This document shows, one piece after another, positions 53,270 through 62,100 of a DNA stretch of 64,000 bases (the first letter of the stretch is position 1; each line of letters opens with the position of its first letter). Both the position numbers and the translations under genes were made by a program. The stretch comes from Arthrobacter castelli DSM 16402 (lineage in GTDB: Bacteria; Actinomycetota; Actinomycetes; Actinomycetales; Micrococcaceae), in NCBI RefSeq assembly GCF_000430705.1, contig NZ_AUMN01000012.1, positions 1 through 64,000 on the forward strand, given 5' to 3'. The notes under the pieces were generated by a model, which saw only the letters and a list, made by a program, of their open reading frames with translations, was not told the origin of the DNA and ran no database searches.

Positions 53270-53983
53270 TTAGTTACTTTGGTCCGAATACTCTAGGAAG
53301 AGTTCACGGGTGCCTGGGCGAAGGTAATAAGCCGTTGACTCCGCGAGTTGCCCGTTCGGTTGCCAGATATGCCGACGTCGTCGCAAAATCGCAACTCCCG
53401 GATCGATGCCAAGCAGGTCTGCGTGTTTCTTTTCCAGAAGCATCGCGTCGAAATACATTCGTGAGCGAGCCACTGACACACCCAGAGCCGCGAAATGCTC
53501 CAACACGGCGAACGTTTCCAGCCGCTCATCAAGCAGCTGTGGGGAGAGTCCGAACGGGATTGCCGCCACCTCAACAACAACTGGGCTGTCATCCAGGTCA
53601 TGCCTAACTCGAACAAGCTGAGTCACGGGCTCGTCGGCATCCATTCCGGGCAGATGCACTTCCGCCTTTCCTGCAGTAACGACATCAGCGGATACCACGG
53701 ACAGTCGTCCGGGAACATCCGCGCCACCCATTTTGGGTCCAACTAAACGTAGGAGGTTGACCTGTCGAGCTCCTTCGCTGACATGAGTCCCTAGACGTTT
53801 GCGCCGCACCACCAGCCCAGCTTGAGCAAGATCGTTCAGGACCCGCTGTGCAACCGAACGGCTGACGCCGTGTTCGGCCTGCAGCTCAGCCTCAGTAGGA
53901 ACTTTTGCTCCTGGGGTGAGGTCCCCTGACTGAATCCGTTCCTCAAGTTCTGCACGGATGGTCTGGTATCGAGGCTTCAACAT
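53270..53983 (-). CDS. GntR-family regulator, HutC/UTRA subfamily
   Basis: About 237 residues: winged helix (VPTEAELQAEHGVSRSVAQR) and a UTRA domain ending AESTAYYLRPGTRELFLEY. ATG at 53983 chosen; the alternative start at 53998 is equally unsupported by a ribosome site. Same strand and just upstream of the oxidase operon; the likely local repressor responding to the opine or amino acid. Confidence 0.85.
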   Translation of the reverse strand: MLKPRYQTIRAELEERIQSGDLTPGAKVPTEAELQAEHGVSRSVAQRVLNDLAQAGLVVRRKRLGTHVSEGARQVNLLRLVGPKMGGADVPGRLSVVSADVVTAGKAEVHLPGMDADEPVTQLVRVRHDLDDSPVVVEVAAIPFGLSPQLLDERLETFAVLEHFAALGVSVARSRMYFDAMLLEKKHADLLGIDPGVAILRRRRHIWQPNGQLAESTAYYLRPGTRELFLEYSDQSN

Positions 53984-53985
53984 GT

Positions 53986-54019
53986 ATTGACCGTACAATT
54001 GGTTCTATGACCGGTCAAT
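53986..54019. promoter_or_regulatory. Putative GntR operator
   Basis: ATTGACCG (53986-53993) and CGGTCAAT (54012-54019) form an inverted repeat, and the right half contains a perfect palindrome TGACCGGTCA at 54008-54017. Immediately upstream of the GntR gene; probably autoregulatory. Confidence 0.55.
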
Positions 54020-54129
54020 AGTTTTTGGAGATTTTTTGTTGTCGGGGTCACATGTTCAGGGGGGAGTAAGCAATCACCCGGCGCGCCGGAACTCCGGCAC
54101 CCCCGCCACCGGCATCCTCTACCTCGGTT

Positions 54130-54606
54130 CTAGACTGCTGGCCCAACTCGGGCGTGTTCAAAGACCAAGCTCGTTTGAGTTCCAGCCACCGCAGGATTAG
54201 CAGATAGCCAATCGAGGACAAACCTGCGGATGTGTTCTGTGTCCTTGGCAGCGATGTGGACCAGGAAATCTTCGGCACCGCCAAGTACAAAGAACTGCAG
54301 TATCTCTGGAGCGTGTCGAAGTTCTTCACCAACCTTGGCCATTAGGTGGCGGGCGCCAGGTTGCAGACGCACGCTGATTAGCGCTTGAAGGGGAAAGCCG
54401 AGCGCATCTGGCTCAACATCGATCGTGAATCTATCGATGATCCCGGCTTCCTTCAAGGTTTTCATTCGAGATAGACAAGTCGACGGCGCTATGCCGAGTT
54501 CATCGGAGAGGGACTGATTGGTCCGGCGTGCGTTCCCGCCCAGCAACATAAGGAGCTTGCGGTCGAGTGGGTCGAGCTGCATTCGTAGTTTCTTCGACTG
54601 ACCCAT
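54130..54606 (-). CDS. Lrp/AsnC-family regulator
   Basis: A 158-residue Lrp: HTH (LDPLDRKLLMLLGGNARRTN, LGIAPSTCLSRMKTL) and RAM domain (FFVLGGAEDFLVHIAAKD). ATG at 54606 is the family-like start; the frame is open to 54795 but overlaps the ald gene. Divergent from ald; in many actinobacteria such an Lrp (AldR) controls alanine dehydrogenase in response to amino acids. Confidence 0.87.
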   Translation of the reverse strand: MGQSKKLRMQLDPLDRKLLMLLGGNARRTNQSLSDELGIAPSTCLSRMKTLKEAGIIDRFTIDVEPDALGFPLQALISVRLQPGARHLMAKVGEELRHAPEILQFFVLGGAEDFLVHIAAKDTEHIRRFVLDWLSANPAVAGTQTSLVFEHARVGPAV

Positions 54607-54739
54607 ACGACATCGCTCCATTCCCGAATATTCATTCCACTTCGTTGCTAATAACCGAAGAAACTCTAACCGATGGCGCTTAAGCCAGGAAAGTCTGCAA
54701 CCATCTCCCCGTAACGAGACCCTATTGTTCGGAGGAAGA

Positions 54740-55822
54740 ATGATCATTTCAGTGCCAAGAGAGGTCAAGAACAACGAGTACCGCGTCGCCATCACTGCGG
54801 CCGGAGTCCAAGAACTTCACGCCCGAGGCCATGAGGTTTTGGTGCAGGCAGGTGCCGGACTTGGTTCAAGCATTTTTGATCATGAGTACGAATCTGCCGG
54901 TGCAGAAGTAGTCGAGGATGTGGAGGCACTCTGGGCCCGGGCTGAAATGGTAATGAAGGTTAAAGAGCCAATTGCAGCGGAGTACGGTTACTTTCGTGAA
55001 GGTTTGATCCTCTTCACATACCTTCACCTCGCGGCTGAACCTGAACTTACCGAAGCTCTTGTTCGAACAGGAGTAACCGCAATCGCTTACGAAACAGTTC
55101 GAACGGCCGATGGGGGGTTGCCTCTCCTGGCGCCGATGTCCGAGGTTGCGGGTCGACTAGCCGTACAGGCCGGTGCGACATCACTGATGGCAGCAGCAGG
55201 CGGAAGCGGCATCCTTTTGGGTGGTGTGCCCGGAGTCCGTCCCGCCAAAGTGGTGGTGCTAGGAGCAGGAGTCGCAGGAACCAATGCGGCTGCAATGGCC
55301 ATTGGGTTGGGCGCTGAAGTTACGATCCTCGACATCAACATTCCACGCCTGCGTGAGCTCGACGCTCAGTACCGAAGCCGAATCAAGACCGTTGCTTCGA
55401 ATGCGTTCGAAATCGAAAGGACGTTGATAGACGCTGACTTGGTCATTGGCTCGGTCCTCCTCCCAGGCGCGAAGGCTCCGAAACTGGTTACCAATGAACA
55501 AGTGTCAAGGATGAAGACAGGATCTGTCCTAGTCGACGTCGCCGTGGACCAAGGAGGGTGCTTCGAGGACAGCAAACCCACGACCCACGAACATCCCACT
55601 TTCAAGGTCCACGACACGTTGTTCTACTGTGTCGCCAATATGCCTGGTGCCGTTCCCAACACCGCCACCTATGCTTTGACCAATGTCACCATGCGTTACG
55701 CACTGGCTATTGCAGATCACGGCGTGGACAAAGCACTTGCACTCGACCCATCACTTGCCCTCGGCCTGAACGTCCAAGCCGGTCAGACTATTCATCCATC
55801 CATCACTGGCCATCGCCCCTGA
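54740..55822 (+). CDS. ald: Alanine dehydrogenase
   Basis: A 360-residue NAD-dependent L-alanine dehydrogenase: IISVPREVKNNEYRVAI, the substrate Lys in MVMKVKEP, the catalytic His in TYLHLA, the Rossmann loop VLGAGVAGTNAA and MPGAVPNTATYAL. Near full length. ATG at 54740 behind GGAGGA. Converts alanine to pyruvate and ammonia; a fitting end step if the neighbouring opine enzymes release alanine. Confidence 0.93.
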   Translation: MIISVPREVKNNEYRVAITAAGVQELHARGHEVLVQAGAGLGSSIFDHEYESAGAEVVEDVEALWARAEMVMKVKEPIAAEYGYFREGLILFTYLHLAAEPELTEALVRTGVTAIAYETVRTADGGLPLLAPMSEVAGRLAVQAGATSLMAAAGGSGILLGGVPGVRPAKVVVLGAGVAGTNAAAMAIGLGAEVTILDINIPRLRELDAQYRSRIKTVASNAFEIERTLIDADLVIGSVLLPGAKAPKLVTNEQVSRMKTGSVLVDVAVDQGGCFEDSKPTTHEHPTFKVHDTLFYCVANMPGAVPNTATYALTNVTMRYALAIADHGVDKALALDPSLALGLNVQAGQTIHPSITGHRP

Positions 55823-56402
55823 GCCGACACTGACACCAGGGCCACTTCGAGGCTGGTCAAAACGTTAGCGTCGAATACTTCACTTCTTCACAAGCCCAAA
55901 TTCGGCACCGCGGGATCAGGAAACATCTGCGGCCGACAATCACGGTCACCGCCCGATAGGGGAACCCTCACCGGTCACACCCCATCCTGACCTGCGGCGA
56001 TGCAGCTCCGGGTTTTGACCAATGCCGTATAGGCGGTCCGGACCCTTGTCCGGTGACGCGGGCCCTATACGACACACCCTCTGCGACACCACAGATGTCG
56101 GTCGTACCCACGTTCCCGTGCCATCCCGGCCCCGCCGATAACGGAACGAGTCTGCGTTAATCAATGTGCAAATACTCAATAGGGTGCATCCTTATACAGT
56201 CCACTCCACGCTAACCAGTACGTTCCCTTGGATCGCGAAATACGAAGAGATCACACCGAGGTCATGAAACGCTGTGATCACGAACGGGCGGACCCTACAG
56301 TGCCAAAGAAACAGACGAGGTAGTGCCCTTATTGCCGCCGCCGTCCGGTCGTCAATGATGTCCGGTCGGCGGGCAGGACCATGGGCGCAACTTCGATCTG
56401 TG
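55823..56402. other. Intergenic junction, dyads but no gene
   Basis: About 580 bases between ald and backbone block C. CGTATAGG (56026-56033) and CCTATACG (56064-56071) form an inverted repeat around a GC-rich core with a GGTCCGG/CCGG hairpin. A 77-codon minus frame (55946-56179) looks unlike a real protein. Possibly a decayed element end. Confidence 0.35.
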
Positions 56403-56445
56403 GGTGACCGGGGTTCAACCGGTCACCGGGGGAAGGATGGAAAGA
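56403..56445 (+). promoter_or_regulatory. Leader stem-loop/GAAAGA element, copy F
   Basis: Perfect 9-bp stem GGTGACCGG/CCGGTCACC (56403-56411 and 56419-56427, loop of 7), exactly 12 purine-rich bases, then GAAAGA at 56440-56445; 63 bases before the gene at 56491. The stem sequence differs from copies A-E while the architecture is kept. Confidence 0.6.
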
Positions 56446-56490
56446 ACATATACAGTCACACTGACGGCTACGCCACGAAAGGAGAGCTCA

Positions 56491-56994
56491 ATGTCTGTTA
56501 TCAGCCCGTGCGAATACGTCGGCGGCAACCTGATCAATCCGCCCATGGAGCCGTGGCTGGCGGCCAGTCACCGTCTGACCACCAAAGGCGGGAAATTCTT
56601 CCCCACCTTTGACATCGGCTATTACCACATCTTCGAGATCAATGTTCAAACACCCTCGTACGATCGCACTGAGCGCGAAATAACGCGCAAGCTGGGCCGG
56701 TTCTACAAGAAGATGAACATGATCGAAGGGTTCCGCACCCTTAAGACCAGGATCGTCAACGAGTACATCCCCATCAATCACAACTTCAGTATGGTTCATA
56801 AGATCACCTATGTGATTGAGAAGACCGGCACCGGCAACCAGAACCCCGACTGCCCGTATCCGCAATACCCGGATGACATGCGGCGGCTGACGTTTGCCCC
56901 GGAGACCGCCGAGGTGTTGAAAAACGAACCGACGCTGAAATCCAGAGGCCCGATGGTCCGTATCCCGGACAACCACAGGACGTTCGGATACTGA
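56491..56994 (+). CDS. Unknown protein (167 aa)
   Basis: ATG at 56491 behind AAAGGAGAG; the frame upstream contains the leader element. Rich in aromatic residues (FFPTFDIGYYHIFEINVQ) with a basic helix (EREITRKLGRFYKKMNMIEG). No family recognised. Followed by a terminator, so a single-gene transcript. Confidence 0.65.
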   Translation: MSVISPCEYVGGNLINPPMEPWLAASHRLTTKGGKFFPTFDIGYYHIFEINVQTPSYDRTEREITRKLGRFYKKMNMIEGFRTLKTRIVNEYIPINHNFSMVHKITYVIEKTGTGNQNPDCPYPQYPDDMRRLTFAPETAEVLKNEPTLKSRGPMVRIPDNHRTFGY

Positions 56995-57028
56995 CGTGGT
57001 CCGGCTCGTCGGGAGCCAAAGACGCAAA

Positions 57029-57073
57029 AAGGCCGGAGAGCTTCCCTTCCCATGGGGATAACTCTCCGGCCTT
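57029..57073. terminator. Terminator after the 167-aa gene
   Basis: AAGGCCGGAGAG/CTCTCCGGCCTT at 57029-57040 and 57062-57073 with an A-run before and TTCCTGTT after. Confidence 0.8.
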
Positions 57074-57138
57074 CCTGTTACTTCACACGCTCATTCAAAT
57101 ACGGGACACGTGACAACGACAAGTCACCTATCACCTAG

Positions 57139-57153
57139 CCGATAGACTATCGG
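57139..57153. promoter_or_regulatory. 15-bp palindrome before a membrane-protein gene
   Basis: CCGATAG-A-CTATCGG at 57139-57153, about 75 bases before the start at 57229; an operator-like site. Confidence 0.4.
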
Positions 57154-57228
57154 AGTCCGGGTCTCAATGCAAGCATCAAAACAACCACCAATGATCATCC
57201 GAGACGAGACGGACAAGGAGGACAAACC

Positions 57229-57753
57229 ATGCACGACAACGACACTGATCATGATCGAAACGCCCGCGACCAGGGCGTGGCCGATGCCCGGCAGATGGCC
57301 GACGGCGCGGCCCGGTTCGCCTCCGGTGCCCGGGGCTACATCAACCACCGCCTCATCCCGGCGGCCGCCGCAGGCACTAAACGGCTAAGCGCCGAAGCCG
57401 CCACACGCACGAGCAACGCCGGGGGAGTGCGGGCACTGGCACGGAACCTGGCACCATGGGCCATCGTCGCCGCAGCGATCGTCGCGGCCATCTCGCTGTT
57501 CATGCCCGTGGCCTCAATGGGCGGGTTGAGTATCAGCTACATGAGCATGCCCAGCCCGGAAGGGCCGATACAGCTGATCCTGCTGCTGGCAACCATCGCC
57601 GTGACCGGATTCAACGTCAAATCCGGCCGCACGCGCACATGGTCACGCATCGCCTCGGGCATCGCGGCCATCGTGCTGGGCCTGCCCGACACGTTCAGCG
57701 GATTGACCAACCTGTCCACGTTCGGATTCTCGTTCGCCAGCCTGTTCCTATAA
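57229..57753 (+). CDS. Unknown membrane protein (174 aa)
   Basis: Soluble N-terminal ~70 residues (Ala/Arg/Asp-rich), then about three hydrophobic helices (PWAIVAAAIVAAISLFMPVA and two more). ATG at 57229 behind AAGGAGGA. No family recognised. Confidence 0.6.
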   Translation: MHDNDTDHDRNARDQGVADARQMADGAARFASGARGYINHRLIPAAAAGTKRLSAEAATRTSNAGGVRALARNLAPWAIVAAAIVAAISLFMPVASMGGLSISYMSMPSPEGPIQLILLLATIAVTGFNVKSGRTRTWSRIASGIAAIVLGLPDTFSGLTNLSTFGFSFASLFL

Positions 57754-57860
57754 TGCTGCTCGTGTCAGGACTGGCCACGCTGGTCACCACAGGCCCGCGT
57801 TCGACACCGACTCGATTCTGAACAGACCACCCGAAGCCGGCCGATGCCGGCTAAATACAG

Positions 57861-57901
57861 CCGGCTCAAGAGAGAACAGACGTCATCTCTTGAGCCGGTT
57901 T
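57861..57901. terminator. Terminator after the membrane-protein gene
   Basis: CCGGCTCAAGAGA/TCTCTTGAGCCGG at 57861-57873 and 57886-57898, followed by TTTTC. Confidence 0.8.
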
Positions 57902-58119
57902 TCACATTTTAACCATCGTCGTCGCTGAGTCAGATAGTCCGTGCGGCGCTGCAGACGCTGCGCGGCGGCTCAAAAGCATACTCGAGCACCCAAACCCCGG
58001 TCACCGTGGTTTATGATGCTCACAGGACGAATGCAGGTTCTCACAAGCATTCCCCGGCTGACGCCACCGGCAAAGACGCCGGCTTCGCATCCGGCCCGGA
58101 TCGTGCAAATCCGACCCGC

Positions 58120-58600
58120 GTGTACCAATAGTGGTACACCCCTTCAAATGCGCTTTGACCTGCATAAACATCTGTATTACACAGGTGACGGAAGCATCCC
58201 GGTACCATATGGCTTTTCCAGTTGGTACAGGTGTTTGCCCTGGTCAGAACGGCTTTTAAGCCATTGGTACCAGTTGTACCAACTGTTCGCAGATCTTTGT
58301 AGGGAAATATAAGGCGAACACTTGATACGACAACACGCCGGGACATTGGTCGATTGACCAATAAGCTGATGACGTGTATATCGCACACGCACATGCGTAT
58401 TACTTTTATATTTTCAAATGGTACAACTGGTACAGAGATCCCAAAACCCGCTCTGACCAGGGCAAACGGGTGTACCACTTGAATTTTTAGAAATGGTACA
58501 TCTCTTCTGCGCGGCCCCCTTGAATATCCCTCAAAACCCGCTCTGACCAGGGCAAACGGGTGTACTTATCAGTGGTACACCTCTCCGGCATCTCCTACAG
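58120..58600. repeat. Iteron-like repeat array, candidate replication origin
   Basis: A stretch with no gene between 57902 and 58961. A 34-bp sequence is repeated exactly at 58442-58475 and 58532-58565; 16 bases of it recur inverted at 58233-58248. TGGTACA/TGTACCA sites recur, as dyads at 58120-58139 and 58264-58282, in tandem at 58419 and 58428, and singly elsewhere. AT-rich tracts lie between them. Position upstream of the primase-helicase makes this the best oriV candidate. Confidence 0.65.
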
Positions 58601-58961
58601 GGATATATGCTCAAACCCGTCCAGGGTCCCTCAGAACCTCCACCCGCCGGTGACATCGCCTCCCGTTGACCCGAACGACACCCGCGACAAACCCGGCGGC
58701 TCACGCCGCCGGCGGGTGCGGTGCTCGGCACTGACCGCCGTCATTGACCATCGACGCCGACCAGCCTCATCATCACAAGCGGCGAAATGGACCATTTGCA
58801 AAGACAGTTCGATAACGGAATCGATAGGACACTGATGTCTTTGCTGAATGAGCATTCAATGATCTAGGCTGAGAATCCACGGCCCATTCAAATACGAGAT
58901 CTAACCGGCTTCCCATATTCATGCTGGCCGGCCCTGGTATCGAGACGGGATACGACGACAC

Positions 58962-60809
58962 ATGACACTTGACAGCACCGACGACAGCACGACCGAAACA
59001 CCCGGCACGGCCGAGAACGCGGCCGGCGAAAAGGACCAGGACACCTTCCTGTCCGACATACTCGATTACTTCGAACAGCGTTCGTCGGCGGCAGCCTCGC
59101 CCAGCCTGATTACCGCCGAAGTCACCACCGGCTACCTTGCATGCCTTGATCCGGCCGACCCGCCTCACCCGCAGTTCCTTGAGCAACAACTGCTGGTCGC
59201 CCGCAACGCCGTCGTGGAGGCCGAAAACAAGAAGATCAGCCAGAGCAAGGACAAGCTGGCCCGGTCCAACTATCTGACCCTGTGGCAGGTCGCCCGGATC
59301 CTGCTGCGGCTGCATCGCGTCATCCGCATTGCACCCAACGCCAAAGACACCGACCGCGAATACGACCTGCTGGCCATGTATCGGCCCGGCGGGGCCGGCT
59401 ATGGCACGTACACCACCAGCGAAGACGACATCCGCACCACGGCCCGGCTTTACTACATGCTGCTGTCACTGAACGACTTCAAAGAGATCCAAGCCATCCT
59501 GCGCGAAGACAGCCCGCGCCGGCACCAGTGCGCACACCCGGACCTGATCGCCGCCAACAACGGCATCGTCTTCTACGGCACCAAAGACACTGACATCGAT
59601 TTCGTCGGGAAGACCTTCCACTTCAAAGCCAAGCAGGTCCACCCGTTCGACCCGGCGATCATCTTCTTGAGCAAGAATCACGTCGACTATGTCGCCGACG
59701 CGCCCAGGCAGGTCATCACCGACCCGGTCGATCACAGTGACTGGGAGGTCGTCGAATGGGTCAACAGCCTCTCCGACGACGAGGGCATGCCGGCGCTGCT
59801 GTGGGAGGTCATCGGCGCGATCATCCGGCCCCATGTGCCGTGGAACAAAACGGCCTGGTTCTACTCCGAGCAGGGCAACAACGGTAAAGGAACCCTGTGC
59901 GCACTGATGCGCAACCTGGTCGGACCCGGCGCTCACACTTCGATCCCGCTGTCCGACTTCGGCAAAGACTTCGCCCTGGAACCTTTGGTGCGGGCCAATG
60001 CGATCATCGTCGACGAAAACGACGTGGGCACCTTCATCGACAAGGCCGCCAACCTCAAGGCCGTCGTCACCGGCGACATCATTCAGATCAACCGCAAGTA
60101 CCGCACGCCGATCGCTTACCAGTTCTTCGGCTTCATGGTTCAATGCCTCAACGAATTCCCGCGCGTCAAAGACAAGTCGGAGTCGTTCTACCGCCGGCAG
60201 CTGTTCGTGCCGTTCACCAAGTGGTTCGGCGGCAACGAGAAGAAGCACATTAAGAACGACTACCTGCAGCGCAAGGCGGTGCTCGAGTATGTGTTCTGGT
60301 ATGCGATCAATGTCGCAGGTGCCGCTGAGCCGGGCAACTACTACCAGCTCTCCGAACCGGCCGCGACGAAGGCCGTGCTCAACGAATACAAGGAAGCCAA
60401 CGACCCGGTCCGGGGTTTCTGGGAGGAATTCAGCACCCGCTTCGCCTGGGACCTGCTGCCTTTTCCGTTCCTCTACGACCACTACAAGGTCTGGTTCGCC
60501 GCCGTCTCGCCGTCGGGGTCGCCGGTGTCCCGCCAGCAGTTCGTCACCGACCTCGTATCCATCATTGCCGAAGATGAGAACTGGCACTGCCCGGACAAGA
60601 ACCGCAAGATCCGTCCCGGCTCGATGATGAACACCCCCGAGCCGCTGATCGGTGAATACGAGCTCAAGAACTGGTACAGCCCGACCTATCAGGGTTCGGA
60701 TCCGTTGCGCCTGGCCCAGCCGATGCTCAAGGCCAACTACCGCGGCCTGCTGCGGGCCACACCGACCACTACCGCAGCACCGGCCGGCGACACTGACAAA
60801 CAGGATTGA
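58962..60809 (+). CDS. SF3/D5-type primase-helicase (plasmid replication)
   Basis: A 615-residue protein. The central SF3 helicase has Walker A SEQGNNGKGTLC (Lys309), Walker B-like ANAIIVDENDVG and motif C FFGFMVQCLNEFPRVKDKSE; it resembles phage/plasmid P4/D5-type replication helicases. The N-terminal part has no visible primase catalytic set. Residues about 494-571 form a C-terminal domain (WDLLPFPFLYDHY ... SRQQFV ... WHCPDKNRKIRPGSMM) that is duplicated in the DinD-like protein at 61090. Likely replication initiator/helicase for the adjacent repeats. Confidence 0.85.
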   Translation: MTLDSTDDSTTETPGTAENAAGEKDQDTFLSDILDYFEQRSSAAASPSLITAEVTTGYLACLDPADPPHPQFLEQQLLVARNAVVEAENKKISQSKDKLARSNYLTLWQVARILLRLHRVIRIAPNAKDTDREYDLLAMYRPGGAGYGTYTTSEDDIRTTARLYYMLLSLNDFKEIQAILREDSPRRHQCAHPDLIAANNGIVFYGTKDTDIDFVGKTFHFKAKQVHPFDPAIIFLSKNHVDYVADAPRQVITDPVDHSDWEVVEWVNSLSDDEGMPALLWEVIGAIIRPHVPWNKTAWFYSEQGNNGKGTLCALMRNLVGPGAHTSIPLSDFGKDFALEPLVRANAIIVDENDVGTFIDKAANLKAVVTGDIIQINRKYRTPIAYQFFGFMVQCLNEFPRVKDKSESFYRRQLFVPFTKWFGGNEKKHIKNDYLQRKAVLEYVFWYAINVAGAAEPGNYYQLSEPAATKAVLNEYKEANDPVRGFWEEFSTRFAWDLLPFPFLYDHYKVWFAAVSPSGSPVSRQQFVTDLVSIIAEDENWHCPDKNRKIRPGSMMNTPEPLIGEYELKNWYSPTYQGSDPLRLAQPMLKANYRGLLRATPTTTAAPAGDTDKQD

Positions 60810-60814
60810 TACAC

Positions 60815-61048
60815 ATGTCCCGCCTGAACACAGCCATCGATGCGCTCGTCGCCGCACTGTCGAGGGTGGCCGAAGAACACAGCAATCTCGCCTCCACCCA
60901 GGCCGAGGTCGTGCGCGAACAACGGGTCACCAACCTCATCGTCCGCTCACAGATCGAAACCGACCCGGGTGAAAAGGCCCGGCTGCTGCACGAGGCCCGA
61001 CAGCGCATGGACGCACCCAGCCGGCGCGCCGCACACCACTCGCTGTAG
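60815..61048 (+). CDS. Small helical unknown protein (77 aa)
   Basis: ATG at 60815 (TTG at 60806 overlaps the helicase stop). Predicted mostly helical, charged (MSRLNTAIDALVAALSRVAE). Coupled between helicase and DinD-like gene; no family recognised. Confidence 0.55.
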   Translation: MSRLNTAIDALVAALSRVAEEHSNLASTQAEVVREQRVTNLIVRSQIETDPGEKARLLHEARQRMDAPSRRAAHHSL

Positions 61049-61089
61049 AGCCGCACGCCACCACCACCATCACGAAAGGACACGAGGCC

Positions 61090-62049
61090 ATGCCCGCCAC
61101 CATAGAGGCGACCCACCCTGTAACCGAGTCGAGCCACTCGAGAACTGACCATGAACCCGGCTCGCCCTTCGATGCCATCCGGAACATCCGCAATGACGGC
61201 AGCGAATACTGGTCGGCCCGCGACCTGATGCCGCTGCTGGGCTACGACTCCTGGCGTCGGTTCACCGATGTCATTGACCGTGCACAGGCAGCAGCCCGAA
61301 ACCAGGGATTCACCGCCGGAAATCTTTTCCTTGACACTGCCGTCAAAAATTCAGATCAACATGGTACAAACCGCGGCCGTCCGGCTAACAACGTCGAATT
61401 GACACGCTTCGCCGCCTATCTGGTGGCCATGAACGGCGACCCACGTAAATCGCAGATTGCCGCCGCACAGGCATATTTCGCCATCCGTACCCGTCAGGCC
61501 GAAGCCGGCCAACACCAACACCAACACCAAGGCCCCGCGCCAGCAGATGACATCAGCGCCGAGCGCAAGCTGGCGTTGCTTGAAGCCGCCGTGGGCATCC
61601 TGGGCCGTGAACAGATCCGTCAGCGTACGGCCCGGTTCCTGGACGAGACGGTCGGCGTGCCGGAGCCGGCCACAGACCCGGCGCACAGAGCCAAGCATCG
61701 CGGCACAGGCATCAGAAATCTCGAGCAGTTCTGGCACATGGCCCGCCATCGCCTGGTGTGGGATCTCGTGCCATTCGCGTTCCTGTGGCAGCTGTATCAA
61801 ACCTGGTGTGCACAGACAGAGCCTGAAGCGGTCTTGCTGTCGCGCCAACAATTCGTCAGCGGCCTCGTCACCCTCGTGGGCGAAGACGGCGAATGGCACT
61901 GCCCGGATAAAAGACGCAAGATGCGGCCGCGGTCGATGATGGATGCGCCAGAGCCGCTGATCGCCGAATACGGGCTCAACGATCCACGGGATCGAATCAA
62001 CCACCGGGGCCTGCTGAGAAGCCGGTCCTTGTCGCGAACCGGCGATTAA
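61090..62049 (+). CDS. DinD/BRO-like protein fused to a D5 C-terminal domain
   Basis: A 319-residue protein. Residues about 25-140 match the DinD/BRO type: EYWSARDLMPLLGYDSWRRF, the region ending NRGRPANNVELTRFAAYLVA and MNGDPRKSQIAAAQAYFA. A HQHQHQ linker follows near 142-148. Residues about 222-297 (WDLVPFAFLWQLY ... SRQQFV ... WHCPDKRRKMRPRSMM) repeat the helicase's C-terminal domain. ATG at 61090 behind GAAAGGA. Chromosomal DinD acts against RecA filaments; here a role in replication control is inferred. Confidence 0.78.
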   Translation: MPATIEATHPVTESSHSRTDHEPGSPFDAIRNIRNDGSEYWSARDLMPLLGYDSWRRFTDVIDRAQAAARNQGFTAGNLFLDTAVKNSDQHGTNRGRPANNVELTRFAAYLVAMNGDPRKSQIAAAQAYFAIRTRQAEAGQHQHQHQGPAPADDISAERKLALLEAAVGILGREQIRQRTARFLDETVGVPEPATDPAHRAKHRGTGIRNLEQFWHMARHRLVWDLVPFAFLWQLYQTWCAQTEPEAVLLSRQQFVSGLVTLVGEDGEWHCPDKRRKMRPRSMMDAPEPLIAEYGLNDPRDRINHRGLLRSRSLSRTGD

Positions 62050-62100
62050 ACCGAACCATTCAATGACCGGCACTGACCACCACAATGAAAAGGGATCCCC

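Noticed and set aside
55946-56179. 77-codon minus frame after ald as a gene
   Set aside because: Arg/Gly/Pro-rich, no family resemblance, lies over dyads; treated as non-coding.
58120-58600. CRISPR array
   Set aside because: The repeats are few, unevenly spaced, partly inverted, and there are no cas genes in the window.
59466-60857. 463-codon minus frame opposite the helicase
   Set aside because: Antisense of the SF3 helicase; no start context or family match.
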